From Capnocytophaga stomatis (lineage in GTDB: Bacteria; Bacteroidota; Bacteroidia; Flavobacteriales; Flavobacteriaceae), in assembly GCF_002302635.1 (NCBI RefSeq), contig NZ_CP022387.1, forward strand, positions 806,001 through 870,000: a stretch of 64,000 bases of DNA, in the 5' to 3' direction. Both the position numbers and the translations under genes were made by a program. Positions 10,033 through 19,535 of this stretch are shown here, one piece after another. The notes beneath the pieces are model-generated. The model searched no databases. It was not told the DNA's origin and saw only the letters and a list, made by a program, of their open reading frames with translations. Each line of letters opens with the position of its first letter. Positions within the stretch are counted from its first letter, which is position 1.

Positions 10033-11718
10033 TTAAAACTGGAAATATATGAAAGGTTGTGCCCCGCTGGAAGCCGTTGCATAAACAATCCAGAAGACAA
10101 ATGCCACGATTAAAGACTTCACCAAAATAGGCATTTTTCCAAAGAAAAGTTTTAACTTTTCGTTCAAGCTTTGCGGAAAAAAATGCCACACAAAGCCAAT
10201 AAACAGAAGCAAAAATACATTTCTGTAACCTTCGGCAATTACAAGCCATTGATGCCAATCAAAAGTAAGACTTCCTATGTTATTAATCACATCCATAGCA
10301 ATTCCAAAGTCCTTCGAGCGGAAAAATATCCAACAAAAAGCCACAAAATGAAATGTTAGAAAAGTAAAAAATATTCTTGAAAACCAGTTAGTTTCTTTGT
10401 TCTCAATTGATTTTTTATTCGAAAAAAACTCAACAAATGTTTTATGAATAGCCAATGCCAATCCGTGCAAAGCTCCCCAAACAATAAAACGCAAACTCGC
10501 TCCGTGCCACAAACCTCCGAGTAGCATCGTAGTCATCTGATTAAAATTGGAATACACTGTTTTTTTCTTATTTCTGGAAATCAGTAACGTAAAGATAAAA
10601 ATGAGAACGCTTGCCCCAGCAATAATCAGCGGAATTTTGCTATGCTTAAGCTGGGAAAATCCCCATATCAGCGTAGAACCAAAAAACAAAACCGGAAAGA
10701 AATATCCTAAAAAAGTACCTTTTCTGTTTCCTCCCACCGAAATATACAGGTAATCCTTCAGCCAAGCAGAAAGCGAAATATGCCATCTACGCCAAAATTC
10801 TGTGATGTTTTGCGATTGATACGGCGTTCGGAAGTTAGTTGGCAAAGTAAAGCCCATCAGCAAAGCCAAACCTATCGCCATATCGGAATATCCTGAAAAA
10901 TCACAATAAATTTGCAAAGAATATCCATAAACAGCCATCAAATTCTCAAAAGAAGTGTAGCTATTTGGCGATTCAAAAACTCTATCAACAAAGTTTAACG
11001 AAATATAATCCGAAATTACAGCTTTCTTTAGCAAACCTCCAATAATGAGAAATAATGCCAAAGAGGTTTCTTGTTTTGTAAGTTCTATCTTTTTGTAAAT
11101 CTGAGGAATAAATTCTTTTGCACGAACAATTGGCCCTGCAACAAGCTGAGGAAAAAAACACACAAAGAATGTGAAATCCAAAAACGATTTTGCCGGCTCA
11201 ATTTCCCGACGATAAACATCAATTGTGTAGCTCATCGTTTGGAAAGTATAGAACGAAATTCCTATCGGGAGAATAATATCCTGAAACGCCAAACTTCCTT
11301 CAAACAGATTGTTAAAGCTATCTATCAGGAAGTTAGTGTATTTAAAATATCCTAACAATCCAAGATTAGCTACCATACTGATTATCAGAAATATTTTCCG
11401 TTTATGAGGATTTTCACTTTTATGAATTTGCCCTGCAAAAAAGTAATCCAATATGGATGAAATTACTAACAAAACGAAATAGTTTCCGCCCGCTTTATAG
11501 TAAAAAAACAATGAAAATAAAATCACATAAACCGTACGGAAATGCGAATGCTTTTTGGTTATGATGTACACCAAATAGAAAACCAAAAACATTCCCAAAA
11601 ACAAACCACTATTAAAAAGTAACGGATTATTCGGGTCATAAGTAAACCAGCTTTTTACTTGCTCGGAAGTAAAATTCAAATGTTCAAAAAACCAATTTTG
11701 TAGATTTGTTATATTCAA
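10033..11718 (-). CDS. MBOAT family membrane-bound O-acyltransferase (AlgI-like)
   Basis: The 561-residue multi-pass protein carries the MBOAT/AlgI signatures YFFAGQIHKSENPHKRK, GISFYTFQTMSYTIDVYRR and LPTNFRTPYQSQNITEFWRR, and the catalytic histidine in LLGGLWHGASLRFIVWGALHG at about residue 404. AlgI-like enzymes pass acetyl groups across the inner membrane to O-acetylate exported polysaccharides. Two SGNH-fold genes follow the same strand immediately upstream (44-bp gap, then 60 bp), a layout that recalls AlgI with AlgJ/AlgX partners. The acceptor polymer is not evident. Confidence 0.9.
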   Translation of the reverse strand: MNITNLQNWFFEHLNFTSEQVKSWFTYDPNNPLLFNSGLFLGMFLVFYLVYIITKKHSHFRTVYVILFSLFFYYKAGGNYFVLLVISSILDYFFAGQIHKSENPHKRKIFLIISMVANLGLLGYFKYTNFLIDSFNNLFEGSLAFQDIILPIGISFYTFQTMSYTIDVYRREIEPAKSFLDFTFFVCFFPQLVAGPIVRAKEFIPQIYKKIELTKQETSLALFLIIGGLLKKAVISDYISLNFVDRVFESPNSYTSFENLMAVYGYSLQIYCDFSGYSDMAIGLALLMGFTLPTNFRTPYQSQNITEFWRRWHISLSAWLKDYLYISVGGNRKGTFLGYFFPVLFFGSTLIWGFSQLKHSKIPLIIAGASVLIFIFTLLISRNKKKTVYSNFNQMTTMLLGGLWHGASLRFIVWGALHGLALAIHKTFVEFFSNKKSIENKETNWFSRIFFTFLTFHFVAFCWIFFRSKDFGIAMDVINNIGSLTFDWHQWLVIAEGYRNVFLLLFIGFVWHFFPQSLNEKLKLFFGKMPILVKSLIVAFVFWIVYATASSGAQPFIYFQF

Positions 11719-11761
11719 TGTTTTTAGTTCGTTTTTATCTGTTATTTACACTAATAATCAA

Positions 11762-13288
11762 TTAGTTTGCTATTTTTGAATTTTCGTAATTATTCATCAG
11801 TGACTCAAAAAACAGCGTTCCCTGCTCTTCATAACCATTTCTTGTGTAATGAATTCTGTCTTTGGCAATTAGGTTAAGATTTATCAATCGTTCCATCGAA
11901 TCTTTTCCTCCAATGGCTTGATATAAATCAAAAACAGCATAATTTTTTGACACAGAATTATTTATCAAAATATTTGCATATTCTTTAAGTAATGGATTCG
12001 GATTTTGTTTCTTTAGAAGTGATGGCGGAGGCGACGTCAAAATCATCGGAGATTGTCCGTAATTAGCTCGAATCAAATCTATAAAACGCTCTGTTTGAGA
12101 ATAAAACTCCGAAGCGGATAATCTCCCAAAACTTTCATTCGTTCCTAAAGAAATGATGATTAAATCCGGTTCTAAAGCCTTTAGCTGTTCAAAAAACAAC
12201 TGTGATTTATTATAATCCGAAATGTGAGCTCCATTCACACCAATGTTATGATAAATTACTCCACATTGGTCATTTTCCAACACAATGCCGTTCAGCTCAA
12301 AATTATTACTTTTAGGATTGGGAGTCAGGTAAATCTTATCTGAAATATCCAGATTTTCATACATATAGTAACTAAACAACGGCGGAGTGGTATTGCTCAA
12401 AATATTAAAATTTGACAAATCCACAGGCTTTGATTCCATTTGAGAAGTAGGAATTTTCAAAGTTTGACCAACTCTTATCTTGTTGTTTTTCAACTTATTG
12501 TTGGATTGAATTTTTGCTACCGTTGTTTTGTATTTTCTGGATATGGCGTAAAGAGTTTCTCCTTTTTTAACCTTGTGAGAAATTGTTTTGGGTTGAGTTG
12601 GCTTAAGAGATATCGCTCCTTTATTGGTTGCCAGTTCAAACATTCTTTGATTAGCCGGAGTAATGATTTTCAGCGTATTGAAGCTATAATCCTTATTTTT
12701 CAGCTCCAATTCAATTAAAAAATTACTTTTTTGAGTCGTGAAGGAATATCCCGAAAGTCCCACATCGCCGAACTTCCTAATTTCAGTTATTTTTTTGTTC
12801 TCCCAAGGCACATTTGACGAAAAACGAACATTCCGACCGCCATTGGTACGCATTAACGAATAAGGAAAAACAAAGCCCAATCCTGCATTTCCGAACTGTT
12901 GCTGAAACCGTTGTCGTATCAGATTTGTCATCGCATCTGCTTGAATATGAGAGTCTCCGATGTGTACGATATTCAATTTACGGTCATTAAATGTTTCTAA
13001 AGCCGCAAGTTTTTCAAAAAAAGGTTTTAACGTTTCAAAATTATAGAAATTTTGATTTTCCGAAGGAGAACGAAGCGTATCTTTCTCCATAAAATCCTGA
13101 TCAAGTAACGCCAACTGATGATACGACATATCCGTTTGGATAGTGTTGGACACAGCAAAATCAACCTGCGTAGTTGTATCGGTTTCTGTGTAAAAAACTT
13201 TGCAAAAAACTCTGAAATACAGAGATATAGTTACAATTAGTAAAACTATTGAGCCAATTATTTTTATACTTTTTATACCTATATTCAT
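11762..13288 (-). CDS. SGNH/GDSL-family exported protein with LysM domain
   Basis: This 508-residue protein has an N-terminal membrane anchor or signal (residues 8-28). An SGNH-type catalytic block IVHIGDSHIQADAMT lies near residue 110, a LysM domain (KVKKGETLYAISRKYK to RVGQTLKIP, about 238-282) is inserted in the middle, and later blocks follow: NIGVNGAHISDYN, ISLGTNES and a C-terminal KDRIHYTRNGYEEQG giving Asp-x-x-His-type residues. LysM suggests peptidoglycan binding. With the MBOAT gene downstream it is a candidate acetyl acceptor or transferase in cell-surface O-acetylation. It could instead be an esterase that removes acetyl groups. Confidence 0.82.
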   Translation of the reverse strand: MNIGIKSIKIIGSIVLLIVTISLYFRVFCKVFYTETDTTTQVDFAVSNTIQTDMSYHQLALLDQDFMEKDTLRSPSENQNFYNFETLKPFFEKLAALETFNDRKLNIVHIGDSHIQADAMTNLIRQRFQQQFGNAGLGFVFPYSLMRTNGGRNVRFSSNVPWENKKITEIRKFGDVGLSGYSFTTQKSNFLIELELKNKDYSFNTLKIITPANQRMFELATNKGAISLKPTQPKTISHKVKKGETLYAISRKYKTTVAKIQSNNKLKNNKIRVGQTLKIPTSQMESKPVDLSNFNILSNTTPPLFSYYMYENLDISDKIYLTPNPKSNNFELNGIVLENDQCGVIYHNIGVNGAHISDYNKSQLFFEQLKALEPDLIIISLGTNESFGRLSASEFYSQTERFIDLIRANYGQSPMILTSPPPSLLKKQNPNPLLKEYANILINNSVSKNYAVFDLYQAIGGKDSMERLINLNLIAKDRIHYTRNGYEEQGTLFFESLMNNYENSKIAN

Positions 13289-13348
13289 CTTTGTGTTTTT
13301 TAATTGAAAAACAATCCTTTTAATTCAAGAATTGTTTCATAGCAATTT

Positions 13349-14845
13349 TTATTCCACTATTTCAATTTCTTTTTCTTCCGGAACTAAAATACTATCTGTT
13401 TTCACCTCAATTGTATCCTTCAAGATAATTGAGTCTTTTTTGATTTCTGTAGTATCTATTTTTTCTTCAAATTCTTCTATAACTGTTTCTGCTTTGATAT
13501 TTTTTGACTGCTTAGTTTCTTTAAACCGCTGATATTTTCCCATTAACTCATTGTAAATCAATTCGGCTACTTTTTTAGACCCTCGGATATTGAAATGTGT
13601 ATAATCCTTCGTCGCCAATGAAGGTTCTGCTTCTACCCATTTCACCATTGAACCATTTCCGCCCATAAGTTCGTACAGATTGATAAATCCTGACTGAGTT
13701 TCTTCAGCGTATTTTTGTTGTGCCTCAACTAACGGAGCAACAGCCAAATCGGTTTTCATTTCCATTTCATATTTGGTTGATTTATCGGCAGAAGATACAA
13801 TCAACACGGAAGCTTTCGGGAAGCAAACCTTAATTTGATTAACTACCTTGCTCATTCCTCTTACATACCAAGAATAATCTAACTTTCCGTAATTCAAAAC
13901 ATTAGCTCCAAAGTGAAGGACTATCAAATCGTAGCTACCCAAATGTTTCTCAAATTCCTGCATCAAGGAAGCGTTTAGGAGCGATAAAGGCAATCCTGAA
14001 TTTCCTCTGCTTGAAAAATTATCAATATGTACTCCTTTTTTATCACCTGAATTAATTCCGTAAAAAGGAATGGAATCCGATTCTATAAACCTAATTTTCA
14101 AACCTTTAACATTCTTATCAGAAAGATTTAAAGCATTAAGTTTCTTATCCGTAACAAGAGGTTTTACCACTTTGGTTGTATCTCCGCTATACGAAATTTC
14201 AACGGAAGCCTTCTTATTTTCGGAACTTCCGTAGAACAACACAGGCGAATAAATCTCGGTAACGTGTTTTTGCCCTGAAGCTTTGTACTCAAGCCAAGTG
14301 ACTGCCGTTGAATCTTTTACAAACGAAACCCTTCCGCTCACTCCAAAAGGACGCTGAGGATTTTTCACGTTTACAAAAGATTGCGTTCTCCAATTGTTAG
14401 AATACGAATGCCTAACGCTACCTCTTGTAGCCGCTGACTCGGAAGTAATCGACACAAAACCAACGCCTAAGCCGCCATAAACATCTTGAAAAAGTTGTCG
14501 CAAATCTTGCACAATAAGGTCTCCATCCGTCATAGAATCTCCAAAGTAACCAATGCGGACGCTTCCCTTTCCTGACTCCTCAAGTTCTTGAAGTTTTTTA
14601 AAAAATGTACTGAGAAAATCACTATTTTCTGCAAAAGTAATGGTATCCGAAATTTGTTCCTCAACCAGCTCAACTTCCTCAGAATCAGATATTGCTTCAA
14701 GCATTAAGCTATCAACAATTACATTTTCTGTAAGGTTTGAAGTTTCAGGAAAAATCCGTTTGGGCAATACGTTCTTGAACCCTATAAAAAATAGTGCTGC
14801 AAGTAAAATTATTAAAAAGGCTTGTATAAAATAGGATTTGTTCAC
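13349..14845 (-). CDS. SGNH/GDSL-family exported protein
   Basis: A 498-residue protein with a single N-terminal membrane segment (about 8-25). The SGNH blocks are RIGYFGDSMTDGDLIVQDL near residue 98, SSRGNSGLPLSLLN, LIVLHFGANVLNYG, and DYTHFNIRGSKKVAE near residue 430, so Ser, Gly, Asn and Asp/His positions are all represented. It ends in an acidic repeat-like tail (about 460-498). It is a diverged paralog of the following SGNH-LysM protein and probably co-transcribed with it and the MBOAT gene. A role in acetylating a periplasmic or surface polymer is inferred from this context. Confidence 0.8.
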   Translation of the reverse strand: MNKSYFIQAFLIILLAALFFIGFKNVLPKRIFPETSNLTENVIVDSLMLEAISDSEEVELVEEQISDTITFAENSDFLSTFFKKLQELEESGKGSVRIGYFGDSMTDGDLIVQDLRQLFQDVYGGLGVGFVSITSESAATRGSVRHSYSNNWRTQSFVNVKNPQRPFGVSGRVSFVKDSTAVTWLEYKASGQKHVTEIYSPVLFYGSSENKKASVEISYSGDTTKVVKPLVTDKKLNALNLSDKNVKGLKIRFIESDSIPFYGINSGDKKGVHIDNFSSRGNSGLPLSLLNASLMQEFEKHLGSYDLIVLHFGANVLNYGKLDYSWYVRGMSKVVNQIKVCFPKASVLIVSSADKSTKYEMEMKTDLAVAPLVEAQQKYAEETQSGFINLYELMGGNGSMVKWVEAEPSLATKDYTHFNIRGSKKVAELIYNELMGKYQRFKETKQSKNIKAETVIEEFEEKIDTTEIKKDSIILKDTIEVKTDSILVPEEKEIEIVE

Positions 14846-15086
14846 CTAATATATTAAGATTATTTTGGGGTGCAAAAGTAATCATTTCTGCGAATTGTGC
14901 AATAAAATCAGCTACATACTTTCGGCCTTTTTATTCGCTCAAAATTTGCTTAATTTCGGGATTTTACAAAAATAAAATTTCAAAAACACTACTTTTTAAT
15001 CAACTAAAAATCAAACAATTAACTTCAAAATATTTTTAATTCAAAAAAAATAAACGTTAATTTATTTCGAGGTAAAAAAAATACCA

Positions 15087-15094
15087 TATCTTTG
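15087..15094 (+). promoter_or_regulatory. Bacteroidota -7 element for the glycosyltransferase gene
   Basis: TATCTTTG matches TAnnTTTG and lies 27 bases before the ATG at 15122. The -33 TTG is not clear. The rest of the 276-bp divergent gap (14846-15121) is AT-rich with no gene seen. Confidence 0.55.
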
Positions 15095-15121
15095 CCGAAT
15101 ATTCTTTCAGATAAATCTAAT

Positions 15122-16606
15122 ATGGGAATGATAATCAACTACATTATTATCACAATTTACTGTTTGGCGTTGCTTCTTATTTTTCTGTACAGCCTTTCAA
15201 TGTTGAATTTACTTTATAATTACTTGAAACACAGAAAGCAAAACAACGAAGCACCCAAGTTTAATTTGCTTGACCCCAGAGAAATTCCTTACGTTACCAT
15301 TCAGCTACCTCTTTACAATGAAAAGTATGTAGTGAAGCGTTTGTTGGAGAACATTGCAAAATTGGAATACCCAAAAAATAAACTGGAAATTCAGGTTTTG
15401 GACGATTCCACAGATGAATCTGTTGCCGAAACGGCTGAAATAATCCAAAATTTGCAAAAAACAGGTTTAGACATCCAACATATCCGCAGAGAAGACCGTA
15501 AAGGATTCAAAGCCGGAGCTTTAAAAGAAGGTACAGCTATCGCAAAAGGAGATTTTATTGCCATTTTCGATGCGGATTTTATGCCTCAGCCCGATTGGCT
15601 CAAAAAAACAGTGATTTACTTCAAAGACCCTGAAATTGGCGTGGTGCAAACTCGTTGGGGGCATTTAAATCGTGATTATTCAATCCTAACAAAAATACAA
15701 GCACTTGCTTTGGATGTTCACTTCACTTTGGAGCAGGTTGGACGTAGTTCAAAAGGGCATTTTATCAACTTCAACGGAACTGCGGGCATTTGGCGAAAAG
15801 AATGTATTTATGACGCAGGAAATTGGGAAGGCGACACTTTAACCGAGGATTTGGATTTGAGTTACCGAGCTCAGCTTAAAAACTGGAAATTCAAATACTT
15901 AGAAGATGTTGAAACTCCTGCAGAATTGCCTGTGGTAATTTCGGCAGCACGTTCACAGCAATTCCGTTGGAATAAAGGAGGAGCTGAAAACTTCAGAAAA
16001 TCGGTATCAAGGGTGCTTTCTGCAAAGAATATCGGCTGGAAAACAAAATTCCACGGAGTAATGCATCTTCTGAATAGCTCGATGTTCTTGTGGGTTTTTA
16101 TTGTTTCAATACTAAGTGTTCCAATGCTTTATATCAAAAACACATATGGGCATATGGACTGGGTTTTCGAGGTGACGAGCTTCTTTATCATCAGTACGGT
16201 TATCCTATTTGTCTGTTACTGGGTAACTTACAAAAACTTACAAGGTAAAACATTTGATGATTTTCTTGATTATGTGAAGTTATTTTTCACATTCTTTTCT
16301 GTGGCTTTGGGCTTTTCTTTTCACAATACGATTGCCGTTTTGGAAGGTCACACAGGCAAAAAAAGTGAGTTTGTACGTACACCAAAATTCAATATCAGTG
16401 CATTATCTGATAGTTGGAAAAATAACAAGTACATCAACACGAAGCTTTCCCCAAATATGATTTTTGAATTTATGTTGATGGTTTATTTCATTTTTGGGCT
16501 TTATAGTGCTGTGAGGCTGAATGATTTCGGGATGTTTCCTTTCCATTGTATGCTAACTTTAGGGTTTGGTTTTGTATTCTTTAAATCATTAACCTCAAAG
16601 GCGTAA
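15122..16606 (+). CDS. Family 2 glycosyltransferase, cellulose synthase-like membrane enzyme
   Basis: The ATG at 15122 was chosen because a longer frame would begin with a TTG inside the promoter element. The 494-residue protein has an N-terminal membrane helix, a processive GT2 catalytic domain with VLDDSTDES, FDADFMP, TEDLDLSYRA and QQFRWNKGG (the D, DxD, TED and QxxRW motifs), then four or so C-terminal membrane helices. Such enzymes build or extend beta-linked polysaccharides or glycolipids at the inner membrane. It is alone in its transcription unit, with a TATCTTTG promoter element upstream, so the polymer cannot be named. Confidence 0.9.
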   Translation: MGMIINYIIITIYCLALLLIFLYSLSMLNLLYNYLKHRKQNNEAPKFNLLDPREIPYVTIQLPLYNEKYVVKRLLENIAKLEYPKNKLEIQVLDDSTDESVAETAEIIQNLQKTGLDIQHIRREDRKGFKAGALKEGTAIAKGDFIAIFDADFMPQPDWLKKTVIYFKDPEIGVVQTRWGHLNRDYSILTKIQALALDVHFTLEQVGRSSKGHFINFNGTAGIWRKECIYDAGNWEGDTLTEDLDLSYRAQLKNWKFKYLEDVETPAELPVVISAARSQQFRWNKGGAENFRKSVSRVLSAKNIGWKTKFHGVMHLLNSSMFLWVFIVSILSVPMLYIKNTYGHMDWVFEVTSFFIISTVILFVCYWVTYKNLQGKTFDDFLDYVKLFFTFFSVALGFSFHNTIAVLEGHTGKKSEFVRTPKFNISALSDSWKNNKYINTKLSPNMIFEFMLMVYFIFGLYSAVRLNDFGMFPFHCMLTLGFGFVFFKSLTSKA

Positions 16607-16712
16607 GTTTATAAAAATTTTCTTTCATATTTTTCAAAAAAGATGTTTTTTGGCAGAAAATGTTTCATTTTACGAAACATTTTTTTGTATCATTTAATTA
16701 GGTAAAAGTTAA

Positions 16713-17273
16713 ATGGAAGTACTGGTAATCGACAATTACGATAGTTTTGTTTTCAATTTGGTTCATTATTTGGAGGAATTGGATTGCAAAGTGATTGTAA
16801 AGCGTAATGACGAAGTCACGTTGGATGAGGTTGAGAATTATCACAAAATATTGCTTTCACCAGGTCCTGGCGTTCCTGACGAGGCTGGATTAATGAAACA
16901 AATCATTGAAAAGTTTGCTCCTACAAAAAGTATTTTAGGCGTATGTTTGGGTCAGCAAGCCATTGGAGAAGTTTTTGGAGGTAAGCTCACTAATCTTGAA
17001 AAGGTTCACCACGGTGTAGCAACTCCCATCACTATTGTTGAGGATGATATTCTTTTCAAAAATATGCCAAAGGAATTTGAAGTAGGTCGTTACCATTCGT
17101 GGGTGGTGCAAAATCCATTACCTGAAGATTTGATAATTACCTCAGTAGATGAAAACGGAGAAATTATGTCTCTCCGTCATAAAAAATATGATGTGCGAGG
17201 CGTGCAATATCACCCCGAGTCGGTTTTAACTCCGCTTGGTAAAACAATATTAAAAAACTGGATAAACATCTGA
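16713..17273 (+). CDS. pabA: Anthranilate/aminodeoxychorismate synthase glutamine amidotransferase subunit
   Basis: The 186-residue class I amidotransferase has the oxyanion and nucleophile blocks LLSPGPGVPDEAG and GVCLGQQAIGE (catalytic Cys) and the His-x-Glu pair in GVQYHPESVLTPLG. It supplies ammonia to chorismate-using partners: TrpE for tryptophan or PabB for folate. No trp genes are adjacent, which leans toward PabA or a dual-use subunit. The symbol is therefore tentative; trpG is the alternative. Confidence 0.85.
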   Translation: MEVLVIDNYDSFVFNLVHYLEELDCKVIVKRNDEVTLDEVENYHKILLSPGPGVPDEAGLMKQIIEKFAPTKSILGVCLGQQAIGEVFGGKLTNLEKVHHGVATPITIVEDDILFKNMPKEFEVGRYHSWVVQNPLPEDLIITSVDENGEIMSLRHKKYDVRGVQYHPESVLTPLGKTILKNWINI

Positions 17274-17378
17274 TTATCAAATTAATCATATCACATAATT
17301 TTTCACTTCATTTAAAAAGTATTATATATCAGCAAATTATAAAACATATCGCCTTTCAAAGAAATTATCGGTTGTGTA

Positions 17379-17409
17379 TTGGAAATTAAAAATAAATTAA
17401 ATAATTTTG
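17379..17409 (+). promoter_or_regulatory. Bacteroidota-type promoter
   Basis: TTG at 17379-17381, a 20-base spacer, then TAATTTTG at 17402-17409. It lies 31 bases before the CCC-motif membrane protein gene. Confidence 0.6.
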
Positions 17410-17440
17410 CAAAATATTTAACAAATTTAATTCTGTTTTT

Positions 17441-17806
17441 ATGGAAACAAATGACACATTCAATTTAAACTTTGGGCAACCTTCTGATTTTAAAAAGTCT
17501 ATCAGTACAACCTTAATTTACGTTTTGGCGATTTTAGGAGCTGTTTTTTCGCTTTGTTGTTGTGTAGGAATTATCCCTTCCATCATTGCCGTTGTAATTG
17601 CATCAAATAGAGTAAGTCAGTATCAGAAAAACCCTTCTGCTTACACAGGATACGATGAGCTTAAAACAGCCAGAATAGTAGCTTTTGTTGCTTTAGGTAT
17701 TAACATTTTGGTATTTTTATGGATACTTTATAGCCTTTTCACAACAGATTGGAGTGAAATTATGCGACAATATGAAGAAATATTGCAAAATGCTCAAAAT
17801 CAATAA
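17441..17806 (+). CDS. Small CCC-motif membrane protein (DUF4190-like)
   Basis: A 121-residue protein with two or three hydrophobic segments. The first ends in a run of three cysteines (SLCCCVG), followed by IIPSIIAVVIASNRV and a second helix near residues 80-105. Proteins of this size with a CCC motif are common in Flavobacteriia and have no known function. It is convergent with the methionine-sulfoxide reductase gene, the two sharing one terminator. Confidence 0.65.
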   Translation: METNDTFNLNFGQPSDFKKSISTTLIYVLAILGAVFSLCCCVGIIPSIIAVVIASNRVSQYQKNPSAYTGYDELKTARIVAFVALGINILVFLWILYSLFTTDWSEIMRQYEEILQNAQNQ

Positions 17807-17834
17807 AAAATTCATTTATCTATTTTTAAATAAA

Positions 17835-17864
17835 AAAGCCTTGAAGATTAGTTTTCAAGGCTTT
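17835..17864. terminator. Bidirectional intrinsic terminator
   Basis: An 11-bp stem (17835-17845 with 17854-17864) has A-rich and T-rich flanks and lies between two convergent genes. The stem sequence AAAGCCTTGAA is identical to that of the terminator at 46727-46754. Confidence 0.8.
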
Positions 17865-17869
17865 GTTTT

Positions 17870-18331
17870 TCAGCTAAACAATTTGGAAACTTCCTGATTT
17901 ACAAACTCCAAGAAGGATTCATCTTCTTTAGTAAAAGGATTTAACGTATGTGAATCAATATCAATTTGTCCGATATTTATTCCGTTAACAAACAGAGGAA
18001 CAACAATTTCGGATTTTACGGTAATGCTGCAAGCGATGTAATTATCTTGAGCTTTTACATCAGGAACTACAAAATTTTGATTTGAAACGGCTACTTGTCC
18101 GCAAATGCCTTTACCAAAAGGAATTACCGTGTGGTCAGTGGGTTCGCCAGCAAAGGCTCCCAAATGTAAGGTTTTGCTTTCGTGATTGGCAAAGTAAAAC
18201 CCAACCCAATTATAGTGAGAGACTTCTGACTGAAGTAAATCACAAATTTTTTGCATTTTTGTATCTCGCGAATCTGCCTCATTCTTGCAAATAAAAACAA
18301 TTTTTGATTCTAAATCTTTAAATATACTCAT
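17870..18331 (-). CDS. Free methionine-(R)-sulfoxide reductase (GAF domain)
   Basis: The start was set at the ATG at 18329-18331 (MSIFKDLESK); the longer frame prepends a hydrophobic stretch from the intergenic region. The 153-residue single GAF domain resembles fRMsr/YebR: NWVGFYFAN, the Cys in IPFGKGICGQ, the Cys in NYIACS, and GQIDIDSHTLNPFTKEDE. It reduces free methionine R-sulfoxide, a defence against oxidative damage. The divergent ruvB promoter lies upstream of the start. Confidence 0.87.
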   Translation of the reverse strand: MSIFKDLESKIVFICKNEADSRDTKMQKICDLLQSEVSHYNWVGFYFANHESKTLHLGAFAGEPTDHTVIPFGKGICGQVAVSNQNFVVPDVKAQDNYIACSITVKSEIVVPLFVNGINIGQIDIDSHTLNPFTKEDESFLEFVNQEVSKLFS

Positions 18332-18386
18332 CTTTTCTGTAAAATTATCTGCAAAAATAATAAAAAAGATAATAATAATTGATATT

Positions 18387-18416
18387 TTGTATATCCCATA
18401 ATATATAATATCTTTG
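18387..18416 (+). promoter_or_regulatory. Bacteroidota-type promoter for ruvB
   Basis: TTG at 18387-18389 and TATCTTTG at 18409-18416 are separated by exactly 19 bases, a full match to the Bacteroidota consensus. It lies 45 bases before the chosen GTG start. Confidence 0.7.
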
Positions 18417-18461
18417 TAGCTTTGAATAAACACATTCAAATTTTTGAATTACCGACAAAAA

Positions 18462-19484
18462 GTGAATAAAAATTTAGACCCAAATAAAGAGAATTATTCC
18501 GCTCAAGAGCTTGATATAGAAAGAGCTTTGCGTCCGCTGTCATTCGATGATTTTGCGGGACAAGAAGCTGTTTTGGAGAACCTTAAAATATTTGTAAAAG
18601 CTGCAAATATGCGTGGCGAGGCTCTTGATCACACGCTTTTTCACGGACCTCCCGGATTAGGAAAAACAACGCTTGCCCATATTTTAGCAAACGAATTAGG
18701 GGTTGGCATCAAAATAACCTCCGGCCCTGTGCTTGATAAACCAGGAGATTTGGCTGGCTTGCTCACTAATTTGGAAGAACGAGATGTGTTGTTCATTGAT
18801 GAAATTCACCGATTAAGTCCTGTAGTTGAAGAGTATTTATATTCGGCGATGGAGGATTATAAAATAGATATAATGATTGAATCGGGGCCAAATGCAAGAA
18901 CAGTTCAAATCAACCTAAATCCGTTTACATTAATTGGTGCCACAACTCGTTCAGGATTGCTAACCGCACCGATGCGAGCAAGGTTCGGCATTCAAAGTCG
19001 TCTGCAATATTATTCAACGGAATTACTTGCTGACATCGTGCAAAGAAGTGCCTCTATTTTGAAAGTTCCCATCTCGATGGAAGCCGCCATAGAACTTGCC
19101 AGCCGCAGCCGAGGAACTCCTCGTATTGCCAATGCTTTGTTGCGACGAATTCGGGATTTTGCACAAATCAAAGGAGATGGAAAAATTGACATAAAAATCA
19201 CGCAATTCGGATTAAAAGCCCTCAATGTGGACGCACACGGATTGGACGAAATGGATAATAAAATTCTGGCAACGCTCATTGACAAATTCAAAGGTGGCCC
19301 TGTGGGGATTACCACTCTCGCCACGGCTGTTTCCGAAAGTGCCGAAACCATTGAAGAAGTCTATGAACCTTTCCTAATTCAAGAAGGATTCATCGTCAGA
19401 ACGCCACGCGGAAGAGAAGTTACCGAGCTGGCTTACAAACATTTAGGAAAAATAAATCCGAATACTCAAGGAACACTCTTTTAA
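18462..19484 (+). CDS. ruvB: Holliday junction branch-migration helicase RuvB
   Basis: RuvB is the AAA+ motor that drives Holliday junction migration with RuvA. The sequence shows Walker A (GPPGLGKTT), Walker B (LFIDEIHRL), sensor and arginine-finger region (RARFGIQSR) and the C-terminal winged helix ([18 protein letters not shown]). The start is probably GTG at 18462 (reads [11 protein letters not shown], matching the usual MN-NLDP beginning); a TTG at 18444 would add six residues. A consensus promoter lies at 18387-18416. The product has 340 residues, a normal length. Confidence 0.95.
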   Translation: MNKNLDPNKENYSAQELDIERALRPLSFDDFAGQEAVLENLKIFVKAANMRGEALDHTLFHGPPGLGKTTLAHILANELGVGIKITSGPVLDKPGDLAGLLTNLEERDVLFIDEIHRLSPVVEEYLYSAMEDYKIDIMIESGPNARTVQINLNPFTLIGATTRSGLLTAPMRARFGIQSRLQYYSTELLADIVQRSASILKVPISMEAAIELASRSRGTPRIANALLRRIRDFAQIKGDGKIDIKITQFGLKALNVDAHGLDEMDNKILATLIDKFKGGPVGITTLATAVSESAETIEEVYEPFLIQEGFIVRTPRGREVTELAYKHLGKINPNTQGTLF

Positions 19485-19535
19485 TCTGGCAATAAATTAA
19501 AAACTGTTCAAAATCAAACGAATAGCAAAATCCAT

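Noticed and set aside
17870-18439. Longer N terminus for the GAF protein, suggesting a membrane anchor
   Set aside because: The hydrophobic extension comes from AT-rich intergenic DNA overlapping the ruvB promoter; fRMsr proteins start at the internal Met.
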